A DNA stretch of 18,700 bases from JAKBCQ01 sp021807585 (GTDB taxonomy: Bacteria; Planctomycetota; Planctomycetia; Isosphaerales; Isosphaeraceae): NCBI GenBank assembly GCA_027325115.1, contig DAHWFG010000029.1, positions 1-18,700 on the forward strand, read 5' to 3'. Position 1 is the stretch's first letter, and the number at the start of each line of letters is the position of its first letter. Below the pieces are notes generated by a model that saw only the letters and a list, made by a program, of their open reading frames with translations, made no database searches and had not been told where the DNA came from. Shown piece after piece: positions 1-7,938 of this stretch. Position numbers and translations under genes: made by a program.

Positions 1-169
1 CCGAACGTGATCGTTCGCGGCGGTCCGACGGCGCGCGAATCACCGACTCATCGAATCGAGTGATTGATTTTTGAAATCATAATTTGATTCACAATCCGAT
101 AACGGCCGATATCGCGGGTTGAATCGGCGTAGCGCAAGGGCCCGGGCGACCGTGAGATCGAGCCGGGAC

Positions 170-180
170 GCTCTTTGACA
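170..180 (+). promoter_or_regulatory. boxA-like antitermination motif
   Basis: GCTCTTTGACA closely matches the NusB/NusE boxA element (TGCTCTTTAACA type) found in rRNA leaders and some CRISPR leaders. No 16S start and no CRISPR repeat follows in the next 260 bases, so the RNA it would act on is not evident. The included TTGACA at 175-180 could equally be a -35 box by chance. Confidence 0.3.
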
Positions 181-266
181 ATTCGGATTCGGTACAGGAG
201 GTATCAATCCCTCGCGGGCTCTCGGTCCGTCCCGGTTCGGAATGCGCCCGGAATTCGCATCCTTAT

Positions 267-284
267 ATCATTATAGTTAATGAT
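267..284. repeat. AT-rich inverted repeat (7-bp arms)
   Basis: ATCATTA (267-273) and TAATGAT (278-284) are perfect reverse complements around a TAGT loop. It sits about 150 bp beyond the end of the alkA-like gene. Similar AT-only hairpins recur in other gaps of this window (4583, 11807, 14677). Confidence 0.45.
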
Positions 285-437
285 TAAGATAGAAAATCAT
301 TGCGCGTTCCGGCTCGGTCGGATCGAGATTGGAACCGTGCGGATTTCGCGGGATTATTGGGACGACGCGGTCTTTTCGGGAGGGTTGTGAGGGTTGAAAT
401 GCGAAGCATGTTTGCGATTTTTCCATAAGTCGGGCGA

Positions 438-1178
438 TCAATTATCGTGATCTTCCCAGATGTACCAGACGGCGACGGTGCGAAACGGCCGCCACGGTTC
501 GGCGAGTTCGAAGCAGCGTTTTGGCGGGGGCGTTTCGGCGAGTTCGAAATATTTTTGCACGCCCATCCTGACGCCGAGGTCGAGCGTCGGCATGACGTCG
601 GGTCGATTGAGTGCGAAAATCAGGAACATTTCGGCGGTCCACACGCCGATGCCTTTGACCGAGGTCAGTTGTTTGACGATTGTTTGATCGTCTTCCTCGT
701 CGAATCGATCGAGCGGAACTTGTCCCGAGACGACCGCCTCGGCGAGATTGAGGACGTAGCGTGCTTTCATTCCCGATAGCCCCGCCGAGCGGATCGCGGG
801 CTCGCCGAGTTCGATCAATTGATGAGGATCGTGGGGCGATCCGCCGAGGGCGCGGAGCTTGGCGTCGATTTTTCGCGCGGCGAGCGATGAAATTTGCTGG
901 CCGACGATCGCTCGAACGAGCGTGCCGAAACGATCGGGTCGGGCGCTTAATCGGCACGGGCCGACACGATCGGCGAGCGGGCCGAATCGGCGATCGACCT
1001 TCCGTAAATAATCAATCGCCTCGTTCCAACGATCATACGATTCGGTAACGATCGGTTCGGTCTCGGTCGAATCGACGAACGCGGCGGGTTCGGCGATCGG
1101 ATCTTCACGAGATCCGGTTTTGATCTTCGTTTCGGGTGCGTTCGCGTTTGCGGACCCGCCGCGGCGGCGTGTCGCCAT
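438..1178 (-). CDS. DNA-3-methyladenine glycosylase II-like (AlkA family, HhH-GPD)
   Basis: A 246-residue base-excision repair glycosylase that would remove alkylated bases such as 3-methyladenine from DNA. The helix-hairpin-helix lies near residues 171-190 (LTSVKGIGVWTAEM) and is followed by the PTLDLGVRMG segment, whose Asp200 aligns with the family's catalytic aspartate. RAIVGQQIS near 89-97 and PWRPFRTVAVWYIWE near 228-242 are typical of the family. The first ~45 residues are Arg/Ala/Pro-rich and look disordered. The ATG is 9 bp after the carB stop. A weak SD (GAGG) lies in that gap, so the gene is probably co-transcribed and perhaps translationally coupled with carB. The exact substrate range cannot be read from the sequence. 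It lacks the E. coli AlkA N-terminal domain and resembles the shorter Mag/AlkA2 types. Confidence 0.92.
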   Translation of the reverse strand: MATRRRGGSANANAPETKIKTGSREDPIAEPAAFVDSTETEPIVTESYDRWNEAIDYLRKVDRRFGPLADRVGPCRLSARPDRFGTLVRAIVGQQISSLAARKIDAKLRALGGSPHDPHQLIELGEPAIRSAGLSGMKARYVLNLAEAVVSGQVPLDRFDEEDDQTIVKQLTSVKGIGVWTAEMFLIFALNRPDVMPTLDLGVRMGVQKYFELAETPPPKRCFELAEPWRPFRTVAVWYIWEDHDN

Positions 1179-1187
1179 GATGCAACC

Positions 1188-4100
1188 TCATGTTCCTTTG
1201 AGCAGATCTTGTAGCGCGTAGACTTCAAGAGGGCCCTGGCGGAGCCGTTCGAGCGCGGCGAGCGCCGCCTTGGCCGCGGCGATCGTCGTGATGCAGGGGA
1301 CGCCTCGACTGACCGCTGCGGCGCGGATTCGGCCTTCGTCGGTGCGGGCGCCCTTGCCGCTGGGGGTGTTGACGATCAGCGCGATCGATCCGTTGGCGAG
1401 ATGATCGAGTAAATTCGGCCTTCCCTCGCGGATCTTCCGCACGGTTTCGACCTCGAGGCCGTGTTCGGCCAAAACGCCTCCCGTCCCCGAGGTGCAAAGG
1501 ATCGAGTAGTTCATCGCGGCGAGTCGGCGCGCGATCGGCACGATCGCCTTGCGGTCGCGCGGGGCGACCGAGACGAAGACGCAACCCGACGCGGGAAGTT
1601 TGGTGAACGCGGCGATCTGGCTTTTGGCGAACGCCGCCGAGAATTCGACGTCGATCCCCATCACCTCGCCCGTTGAGCGCATCTCGGGTCCAAGAACGAT
1701 ATCGACCCCGGGGAACTTGGCGAACGGGAAAACGCTCTCCTTCACCGAGATGAATTTAGGCGTCGGGTCGGCAACGATCCCCTGCTCCGCGAGCGAAAGC
1801 CCCGCCATCGAACGCGCCGCGGCGCGCGCCAGGTTCAAACCCGTCGCTTTCGAGACGAAAGGAACCGTCCGCGAAGCGCGCGGATTAACCTCGAGCACAT
1901 AGATATGACCGTCCTTCACGGCGAACTGGATGTTCATCAGTCCGCGAACGTCGAGAGCGTCGGCGAGGGCGCGAGTTCGTTCTTTCAGCGCCTCGACGAG
2001 TTCGTTCGAGAGGCTGAAGGGAGGAATGGCGCACGCCGAATCGCCCGAGTGAACTCCGGCTTCCTCGATGTGTTCCATCACTCCCGCGACGATTGTCCGT
2101 TCGAGATCGCGAACGGCGTCGACATCGACTTCGATCGCGTCTTCGAGGAATTTATCGATCAGGACGGGATGTTCGGGACTGATCGCGACGGCCTCGGCGA
2201 GGAAGCGGGCGAGGCTCGGCTCGTCGTAGACGATTTCCATGCCGCGGCCACCGAGGACGAAGCTGGGTCGCACGAGGACGGGGTATCCGATGCGATCGGC
2301 GATCCGCCGCGCGTCGTCGAAACGAGTCGCCGAGCCGTTGGGAGGCTGGAGCAGGCCCAGTCGCTCTAAAACGAGGCGGAATCGCTCGCGATCTTCGGCG
2401 AGATCGATGCTTTCGGGGCTTGTGCCCAGAATCGGCACCCCCGCGGCTTCGAGCGCGCGCGCCAGATTGAGCGGTGTTTGGCCGCCGAATTGGACGATCA
2501 CTCCGACGGGACGCACGCGTTCGTAAATTGTCAGCACGTCTTCAACAGTCAACGGCTCGAAGAAGAGGCTATCCGAGGTGTCGTAATCGGTGCTGACGGT
2601 CTCGGGGTTCGAGTTCACCATCACGACTTCATAACCGTCGGCTCTGAGAGCGAACGCCGCCTGACAGCAGCAATAATCGAACTCGATCCCTTGGCCGATC
2701 CGGTTCGGCCCTCCTCCCAGGATCATCACCCGCGGTTTGTCGCTGACGCGGGCTTCGTCTTCGAGCTCGTAGGTTGAGTAATAATACGGAGTGACGGCTT
2801 CGAACTCGGCTGCGCACGTATCGACAAGTTTATAAACGGGAACGATTCCGCGGGCGATCCGGCGCTTGCGAACCTCGCTTTCGGACGTGTTCCAAAGGTA
2901 CGCGAGTTGATGATCGGAGAAGCCGTTGCGTTTGGCTTCTCGCAAGGATTGGTCGGGACAATCGTCGAGTGAACCGATCGCGCGGAGCCCGCCTTCGATC
3001 TTTACGAGTTCGGCGATGTTGTGGAGGAACCAGGGGTCGATACCGGTCAATTCCTGGATCCGATCGATTTCGATCCCGGAAAGCATCGCGTGGCGGATCG
3101 ACCAAACGCGGTCGGCGTTCGGCTTGGCGAGCATCGAGACGATTTGATCGATCGTCGGCCGAGCGTCGGTATCCCAGGTGTCTTTTTGATCGCAACCAAG
3201 GCCGAATCGACCGACTTCAAGGCCTCTGAGGGCTTTTTGGAAGCTCTCGCGGAAGGTTCGGCCGATCGCCATCACTTCGCCGACCGATTTCATCTGGGTG
3301 GTGAGGGAGGAATCGGCCTCGGGGAATTTCTCGAACGCCCAGCGTGGTATTTTGGTGACGACGTAATCGATCGTCGGCTCGAAGCACGCCGGAGTTTGCC
3401 TGGTGATGTCGTTTTTGAGTTCGTCGAGGCGATATCCGACCGCGAGTTTGGCGGCGATTTTGGCGATCGGGAAGCCCGTCGCCTTGCTGGCGAGGGCGCT
3501 CGATCGGCTGACCCTCGGGTTCATCTCGATGACAATCATCCGGCCCGTTTTGGGGTCGACCGCGAACTGGACGTTAGAACCCCCCGTTTCGACGCCGATT
3601 TTTCGGAGGATCGCGAGCGCGGCGTCGCGCATTCGCTGATATTCTTTGTCGGTAAGCGTTTGCGCCGGGGCGACCGTGATGCTATCGCCCGTGTGTACGC
3701 CCATCGGGTCGAAGTTTTCGATTGAACAGACGATCACGGCGTTATCGGCGCAATCGCGCATCACCTCGAGTTCGTATTCTTTCCAGCCGATCACGCTTTC
3801 TTCGATTAAGACCGAATGCGTGGGGCTCAATTCCAGGCCGTAAGCGACCATGCGGTCGAATTCTTCGCGATTGAAGGCGATTCCGCCTCCCGAGCCGCCG
3901 AGCGTGAAGCTGGGTCGTAACACGCACGGGAGGCCGATTTCGTCTCGGAGTGCGCGGGCTTCGTCAAGATTGCGAGCGAGACCGCTGCGGGCGCTTTCGA
4001 GGCCGATCTCGTCCATGCATTTTTTGAAGAGGTCGCGATCCTCGGCGCGGCGGATGGCGTCGGCGGAGGCGCCGATGAGTTTGCAGCCGTATTTTTCAAG

Positions 4101-4421
4101 GACTCCGCTCTCGGCGAGCGCCAGTCCGACGTTGAGCCCGGTTTGGCCGCCGAGCGTGGGGAGCAAAGCGTGGGGTCGTTCGACCTCGATGATCCGCTCG
4201 ACGAAGGCCGGGGTGACGGGCTCGATGTACGTCCTGTCGGCCATCTCGGGGTCGGTCATGATCGTCGCGGGGTTGGAATTGACCAGGACGACGCGATACC
4301 CCTCCTCCCGTAGCGCCTTGCACGCCTGGGTTCCCGAATAATCGAATTCACAAGCCTGACCGATGACGATCGGTCCGGCGCCGATGATCAAGATGTCGCG
4401 GATGTCGGTTCTCTTAGGCAC
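1188..4421 (-). CDS. carB: Carbamoyl-phosphate synthase large subunit
   Basis: Makes carbamoyl phosphate from bicarbonate, glutamine-derived ammonia and two ATP for pyrimidine and arginine synthesis, working with CarA (not in this window). Two homologous halves are visible. Each opens with a carbamoyl-phosphate synthase N-terminal fold (ILIIGAGPIVIGQACEFDYS; MILGGGPNRIGQGIEFDYCC) followed by an ATP-grasp domain (RPSFTLGGSGGG; RPSFVLGGRGME). Each ATP-grasp domain ends in a metal-binding EMNPR/EVNPR motif. A C-terminal methylglyoxal-synthase-like regulatory domain fills about the last 140 residues. I choose a GTG start at 4419-4421 (VPKRTDIRD), giving 1077 residues, close to the 1073 of E. coli CarB. 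The open frame runs 64 codons further upstream to 4613, but that stretch is Arg/Pro-rich, unlike the family, and lies upstream of a plausible -10 box. The downstream partner is the alkA-like gene. Confidence 0.97.
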   Translation of the reverse strand: MPKRTDIRDILIIGAGPIVIGQACEFDYSGTQACKALREEGYRVVLVNSNPATIMTDPEMADRTYIEPVTPAFVERIIEVERPHALLPTLGGQTGLNVGLALAESGVLEKYGCKLIGASADAIRRAEDRDLFKKCMDEIGLESARSGLARNLDEARALRDEIGLPCVLRPSFTLGGSGGGIAFNREEFDRMVAYGLELSPTHSVLIEESVIGWKEYELEVMRDCADNAVIVCSIENFDPMGVHTGDSITVAPAQTLTDKEYQRMRDAALAILRKIGVETGGSNVQFAVDPKTGRMIVIEMNPRVSRSSALASKATGFPIAKIAAKLAVGYRLDELKNDITRQTPACFEPTIDYVVTKIPRWAFEKFPEADSSLTTQMKSVGEVMAIGRTFRESFQKALRGLEVGRFGLGCDQKDTWDTDARPTIDQIVSMLAKPNADRVWSIRHAMLSGIEIDRIQELTGIDPWFLHNIAELVKIEGGLRAIGSLDDCPDQSLREAKRNGFSDHQLAYLWNTSESEVRKRRIARGIVPVYKLVDTCAAEFEAVTPYYYSTYELEDEARVSDKPRVMILGGGPNRIGQGIEFDYCCCQAAFALRADGYEVVMVNSNPETVSTDYDTSDSLFFEPLTVEDVLTIYERVRPVGVIVQFGGQTPLNLARALEAAGVPILGTSPESIDLAEDRERFRLVLERLGLLQPPNGSATRFDDARRIADRIGYPVLVRPSFVLGGRGMEIVYDEPSLARFLAEAVAISPEHPVLIDKFLEDAIEVDVDAVRDLERTIVAGVMEHIEEAGVHSGDSACAIPPFSLSNELVEALKERTRALADALDVRGLMNIQFAVKDGHIYVLEVNPRASRTVPFVSKATGLNLARAAARSMAGLSLAEQGIVADPTPKFISVKESVFPFAKFPGVDIVLGPEMRSTGEVMGIDVEFSAAFAKSQIAAFTKLPASGCVFVSVAPRDRKAIVPIARRLAAMNYSILCTSGTGGVLAEHGLEVETVRKIREGRPNLLDHLANGSIALIVNTPSGKGARTDEGRIRAAAVSRGVPCITTIAAAKAALAALERLRQGPLEVYALQDLLKGT

Positions 4422-4573
4422 GGCGTACTCAAAGGCGAAGCGCTGGGGAAGGCCGACGGGGAAGATCCCGCCGCGCCTCGGGACGCGTCGTCGTTGCGCG
4501 ACGCCTCCCGGAAAATTCGGATTATCGTACCAGCCGACGCGGTGAGGAACAAGCCGAACGGTCGAATCGCTCA

Positions 4574-4579
4574 AGTATA
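4574..4579 (-). promoter_or_regulatory. Candidate -10 box for carB
   Basis: Read on the minus strand this is TATACT (5 of 6 with TATAAT), preceded by a long AT-rich stretch up to about 4617. It would start transcription near 4567 and give a leader of about 145 nt before the GTG of carB. No good TTGACA-like -35 is seen at the usual spacing, so it is only a candidate. Confidence 0.35.
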
Positions 4580-4582
4580 TCA

Positions 4583-4596
4583 ATTTATTAATAAAT
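4583..4596. repeat. AT-only palindrome in the carB upstream region
   Basis: ATTTATTAATAAAT is a perfect 14-bp palindrome inside an AT-rich island (about 4570-4617) in otherwise GC-rich DNA. It lies just upstream of the candidate carB -10 box, so it could be a regulator site or an easily melted UP-like element. Confidence 0.4.
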
Positions 4597-4613
4597 ATAT
4601 TATTTATTTGCAT

Positions 4614-5109
4614 TTGGAATGGATGTCGACGATCGGGGTCGAATCGGGGGGGCTATTGATCATGGCGGTCAATCGCGATTGAGAGGCGCGGGTTTAGGGG
4701 GGCGAAACGGGGTTGGGGAACGTGAAACCGTTCGGAAGGGGACGGAAACGATCTGAATTCTTTGGTAAGGCGCGTCGTTTTTTCGCGGCGATTTGTCGTA
4801 ACTTTTGGGATCACCGTGTTTTATGCCGATCGATACTTCTCTTGCCCGATTTTGATCCGCCGCATACGATTCGCGGCCGTCGGTCCTTGAGGTTCGGAGG
4901 ATCGCCGCGATGGATCTCGCGGCGCGTCGACGCCGGACGCTCCGACGACGTTTTCGACGGATCGAAATCGTCAGAACTTCAAGCGACGGTCGAGTTCGGC
5001 TCGATATTTGAAGAGAAGCCGTCCGATGTGGAAACGCCGTGTACCGACGCTTCCTCATTCGACTTGTCGCCCGCTTCCGCCCACGCGCCCGTACCGGTTA
5101 GGTTGAGAA
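4614..5109. other. Gene-free gap between divergent carB and the deacetylase gene
   Basis: About 500 bp separate the two divergent transcription units. Open frames on both strands here are Arg/Ser/Pro-rich and one runs 170 bp into the deacetylase gene in another frame, so I regard them as non-coding. No strong promoter pair was recognised. The AT-rich island lies at its carB end. Confidence 0.5.
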
Positions 5110-6015
5110 ATGAGTCCGATACGTTATTTGATCGTCACGGCCGACGATTTCGGCGTCGGTCCGCCGACGTCGCGGGGGATTCTCGACCTGGCCCTGATGG
5201 GACGGTTGACGACATCGGTCCTCCTCGTCAATTCGCCGTACGCCGAAGAGTCGGTGGCGGCATGGAAGCTCGACGGTGAACCGATCGATCTCGGCTGGCA
5301 CGCGTGCCTGACGCTCGATCGCCCCGTCTCGCCGCCCCGCGACGTCCCCAGTCTGGTCGATGTCGACGGTCGCTTCCGCCCGCTCGCGTCGTTTTTGAAG
5401 CGGGTCGCGCTCGGGCTCGTGCGGCGCGACGACGTCCGCCGCGAACTGCAAGCGCAGTGCGAGCGGTTTATCGATCTCGTCGGCCGTCCTCCCGCGATCG
5501 TCAATTCGCATCATCATATTCATGCATTACGATTAATTGGACGCGAACTCGCGGGGGTATCGGCGCGGTTTGAGAATCGTCCGTTCGTGCGTCGGGTGCG
5601 CGAGCCGTGGTGGAAGATCGCATCGATACCGGGCGCTCGGGGCAAGCGGATCTTGCTCAACGTGATCGGTTCGGGCGAGGCGCGCCGGCTCGATCGCCGC
5701 GGCTATCCGGGAGCGGATTGGCTAGCGGGCGTCTCCGATTGTCGAACGTCGTACGACCCCGAGTTGATCGTCCGCTGGCTTTCCGATTTACCGGGAAGGA
5801 TCGTCGAATGGGCGTGCCATCCCGGCGAGTTCGACCCCACGCTCGCCGGCCGCGACGGCGAGCTTGAAGACGGCGCCCTCGCCTGGAGGGTAAACGAGCT
5901 GAAGATGCTCGCCGACGAGCGCTTCGTCGCCGCGTGCCGCCAAGCGGGATTCGTCGTCGCGTCTCCTTCAATCCTTGCGGATATGCTTGGAACAAGGGGA
6001 CGTTATGTCGCTTGA
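5110..6015 (+). CDS. YdjC/ChbG/HpnK-family carbohydrate deacetylase
   Basis: A 301-residue metal-dependent deacetylase of the YdjC (ChbG/HpnK/NaxD) family, which removes N-acetyl groups from amino sugars, some of them lipid-linked. Visible family motifs are TADDFG at residues 10-15, LGWHACLT at 61-68 (His64), NSHHHIH at 132-138, and a late WACHPGEFD motif. These supply the metal-binding Asp/His residues and the catalytic acid-base pair of the family. Chain length is typical. There is no signal peptide, so it is probably cytosolic or membrane-associated. The ATG follows TTAGG at 7-nt spacing. Its last 11 bp overlap the start of the GT2 gene, implying coupled translation and a shared pathway. 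Alternative roles in chitooligosaccharide (ChbG) or hopanoid (HpnK) metabolism cannot be excluded; the GT2 neighbour favours a polyprenyl-phosphate-linked sugar. Confidence 0.88.
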   Translation: MSPIRYLIVTADDFGVGPPTSRGILDLALMGRLTTSVLLVNSPYAEESVAAWKLDGEPIDLGWHACLTLDRPVSPPRDVPSLVDVDGRFRPLASFLKRVALGLVRRDDVRRELQAQCERFIDLVGRPPAIVNSHHHIHALRLIGRELAGVSARFENRPFVRRVREPWWKIASIPGARGKRILLNVIGSGEARRLDRRGYPGADWLAGVSDCRTSYDPELIVRWLSDLPGRIVEWACHPGEFDPTLAGRDGELEDGALAWRVNELKMLADERFVAACRQAGFVVASPSILADMLGTRGRYVA

Positions 6016-6934
6016 TTCCACAGACGATTCAAATCGTCGATCCGGGTCGACCGTCGGTCGACCTCTTTCCCCCCCCGGGTTCGAGGATTCGCGTGCGATG
6101 AACGGTTCGGAAACTCTCGGCGCGGCTGAAACTCGCCCGGTCGGCTTTGAAACGGCTTCGAATCGACTCGACCCCTTTCAGCCGCCGCATAAAATGTTTC
6201 TTACGCGTGTTTGTAATTTATCAGTGATCATGCCGTTTTATAATGAGAAGTCGACCGCCGCCAAAACGGCGGCCGCGGTGATCGAGCACGCGGCGCGGAA
6301 CCCGCGGCGCCAGTTCGTCCTCGCCGACGACGGTTCGACCGACGACACTCCGCGGATTCTCGCCGAGATCGTCGCGAAAGCCGCGGTCGCGGGGGTCGAG
6401 GTCGTCCGATTTCCCGTCAATCAGGGGAAAGGACGAACGATCAAATCGGCGCTCGCGCGCTGCTCGGGAGAAGCCGTCTGCTTCCTCGACGGCGATCTTG
6501 CGTATTCTCTTGATTATTTAAGTATTATTGAAACAAAATTAATTGATCATGAAATAGTGATCGGTTCGCGGACGGCGGCGGGGGATCGATCCGATCGCGG
6601 CGCGCGTCGGCTTTACGGGTCGACGTTCAACTGGATCGTCCGGAAGTCGCTCGGATTGCCGTATCGCGATACGCAGGCGGGGCTTAAAGGATTTCGCCGC
6701 GGCGTCGCCGATCGTCTTTTCGGGCTGCAACGGCTCGAGGGGTTCGGTTTCGACGTCGAACTCCTCTTCCTGGCGCGGAAATTCGGCTACGGAGTCGCCG
6801 AAATCCCGGCGCGCGTTCGTCCCGATCATACGTACAAGGCGTCGTTCCGCAGGCTTTTCGTCGATTCGGGAGAGGCCTTTCGCGAGGTGATGCGGATTCG
6901 ACGCAACGATCGCCGCGGCCTTTATTCGATTTAG
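6005..6934 (+). CDS. Family 2 glycosyltransferase, polyprenyl-phosphate (DPM/FlmF2-like)
   Basis: A GT-A glycosyltransferase predicted to move a sugar from a nucleotide donor to a polyprenyl phosphate on the cytoplasmic face. The catalytic domain starts at NLSVIMPFYNE. It contains ADDGSTDDTP, the DxD-type FLDGDLAYS, and the family signature VIGSRTA ... DTQAGLKGFRR, then GFGFDVELLFLARKFGY. No C-terminal membrane helices are present, as in short DPM1-like enzymes. I choose ATG 6005 because AAGGGGA sits just upstream and the start overlaps the deacetylase stop. This leaves about 63 low-complexity residues before the domain. An internal ATG at 6194, directly before the domain, is a serious alternative. 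The coding strand carries two AT-rich codon patches, near 6190-6245 and 6501-6560. The gene ends 62 bp from the convergent methyltransferase gene. Confidence 0.85.
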   Translation: MSLDSTDDSNRRSGSTVGRPLSPPGFEDSRAMNGSETLGAAETRPVGFETASNRLDPFQPPHKMFLTRVCNLSVIMPFYNEKSTAAKTAAAVIEHAARNPRRQFVLADDGSTDDTPRILAEIVAKAAVAGVEVVRFPVNQGKGRTIKSALARCSGEAVCFLDGDLAYSLDYLSIIETKLIDHEIVIGSRTAAGDRSDRGARRLYGSTFNWIVRKSLGLPYRDTQAGLKGFRRGVADRLFGLQRLEGFGFDVELLFLARKFGYGVAEIPARVRPDHTYKASFRRLFVDSGEAFREVMRIRRNDRRGLYSI

Positions 6935-6996
6935 AAAGGGCGATTGAAAAGCGATTGTGAAACCGCGAGGATGAGGGTCGTGGCGCCGCGGCTGAA

Positions 6997-7938
6997 TCAA
7001 AGCGGAAAAAGCTTTCCAGAGAGGGACGATTCGCGATCATCGGGATCGCGGAATTTGCGTCGCGATCGCCGTCGCGGCGGCGCGCTGGGATCGACTTTGG
7101 GGTCTTCACCCCCCTCGAGCGGATCGCCGGGCTGAATCGCGGCGAGCCGATCCCGCGCACGTTCGGCGTATTCGGGCGAAAGCTCAAAGCCCATATAGCG
7201 GCGATTGAGCTTCTTGGCGACCGCGAGCGTCGTCCCGCTGCCGCTGAACGGGTCGAGCACAAGATCCCCCTCGTTTGAACACGCCTTGATGATCCTGCCG
7301 AGAATCTTCTCGGGCATCTGGCAGCCGTGCCATCCGGCGCGTTCCTTGAAAGTCCCGCACACCCGCGAAACCCACCACACGTCGTCGGACGCGGGAAAGC
7401 CGCCGGAGACGTCTTGCGGTCGCAAAATCCAGGTGTCGTCGGGGAGCCGACCCGTCGGGTTCGACCGCGAGTCGGCGTAAATCAACTGCCGCGCCGAGGG
7501 AACTCGAATCGTCTCGTCGTTGAAACAAAAAGTATTGGCATCTTTCACAAAATAAAATAAGTGCGCATGACTTCTGTTAAACTTGCGAACGCAATTGACG
7601 CCGAACGTGTAATACCAGACGACCCAGTTGCGGCAGACGAGGCCGAGTTCGCGTTGAAAGATCATTTTGAGCTCGGCGGCGAATTCATCGCCGATCGCCA
7701 GCCAGAACGTGCCGTTCGGCTTGAGCGCTCGAACGATTCCCTCGCCCCATTCCCGCGTCCAGTTCAGATACCTGTCGTCGTCGTGTTTATCGTGATACAC
7801 ATCGTAATCATAGCCGATGTTGAAAGGAGGATCGGCGAAAGCGAGATCGACCGAGCCCTCCTCGAGCGCCGCGAGCCCCTGGACGCAATCGATCGCGCGC
7901 GGCTCGGCTTGCGAACGATCGTCGTTTTGATCCGTCAT
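6997..7938 (-). CDS. Solitary site-specific DNA methyltransferase (beta class, probably N6-adenine)
   Basis: A 313-residue SAM-dependent DNA methyltransferase. Motif IV (DPPFN, residues 36-40) comes before motif I (DPFSGSGTT, 229-237) and motif II (GFELSPEY, about 250-257), which is the beta-class order. DPPF rather than SPPY points to adenine-N6. The middle (NCVRKFNRSHAHLFYFVKD ... WILRPQDV) carries the usual target-recognition and motif X neighbourhood. The last ~40 residues are Arg/Pro/Ser-rich. The ATG has a strong SD on its strand (GGGAGGAAGACG before ATG). No restriction endonuclease gene is adjacent, so it is an orphan enzyme or its partner lies elsewhere. The recognition sequence cannot be deduced. 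An AT-rich patch lies inside it (about 7526-7580). Confidence 0.9.
   Translation of the reverse strand: MTDQNDDRSQAEPRAIDCVQGLAALEEGSVDLAFADPPFNIGYDYDVYHDKHDDDRYLNWTREWGEGIVRALKPNGTFWLAIGDEFAAELKMIFQRELGLVCRNWVVWYYTFGVNCVRKFNRSHAHLFYFVKDANTFCFNDETIRVPSARQLIYADSRSNPTGRLPDDTWILRPQDVSGGFPASDDVWWVSRVCGTFKERAGWHGCQMPEKILGRIIKACSNEGDLVLDPFSGSGTTLAVAKKLNRRYMGFELSPEYAERARDRLAAIQPGDPLEGGEDPKVDPSAPPRRRSRRKFRDPDDRESSLSGKLFPL

Larger units (their letters stand above)
1..437. other. Gene-free left edge, downstream of the alkA-like gene
   Basis: I see no convincing coding frame here. The stretch contains a boxA-like motif at 170-180 and an AT-rich inverted repeat at 267-284. It also has small self-complementary segments near the left edge: TGATTT at 65-70 pairs with AAATCA at 74-79, and ACTC at 46-49 pairs with GAGT at 58-61. 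It lies 3' of the leftward carB-alkA pair, so it may hold that operon's end, but no strong GC hairpin with a T-run is visible. Confidence 0.5.

Noticed and set aside
3021..3725. 234-codon plus-strand open frame opposite carB
   Set aside because: Lies entirely antisense to a strongly conserved part of carB; a by-product of GC-rich codon use.
4422..4613. 64-codon N-terminal extension of carB
   Set aside because: Arg/Pro-rich, absent from the family, and it begins upstream of the likely -10 box; GTG at 4421 gives the normal length.
4713..5279. 188-codon plus-strand open frame in the gap before the deacetylase gene
   Set aside because: Arg/Ser/Asp-rich without recognisable domain; its last 170 bp overlap the clear deacetylase gene in another frame.
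7004..7017. GGAAA-AAGC-TTTCC hairpin as a terminator for the GT2 gene
   Set aside because: Only a 5-bp stem, no T-run, and it lies within the last codons of the convergent methyltransferase gene.
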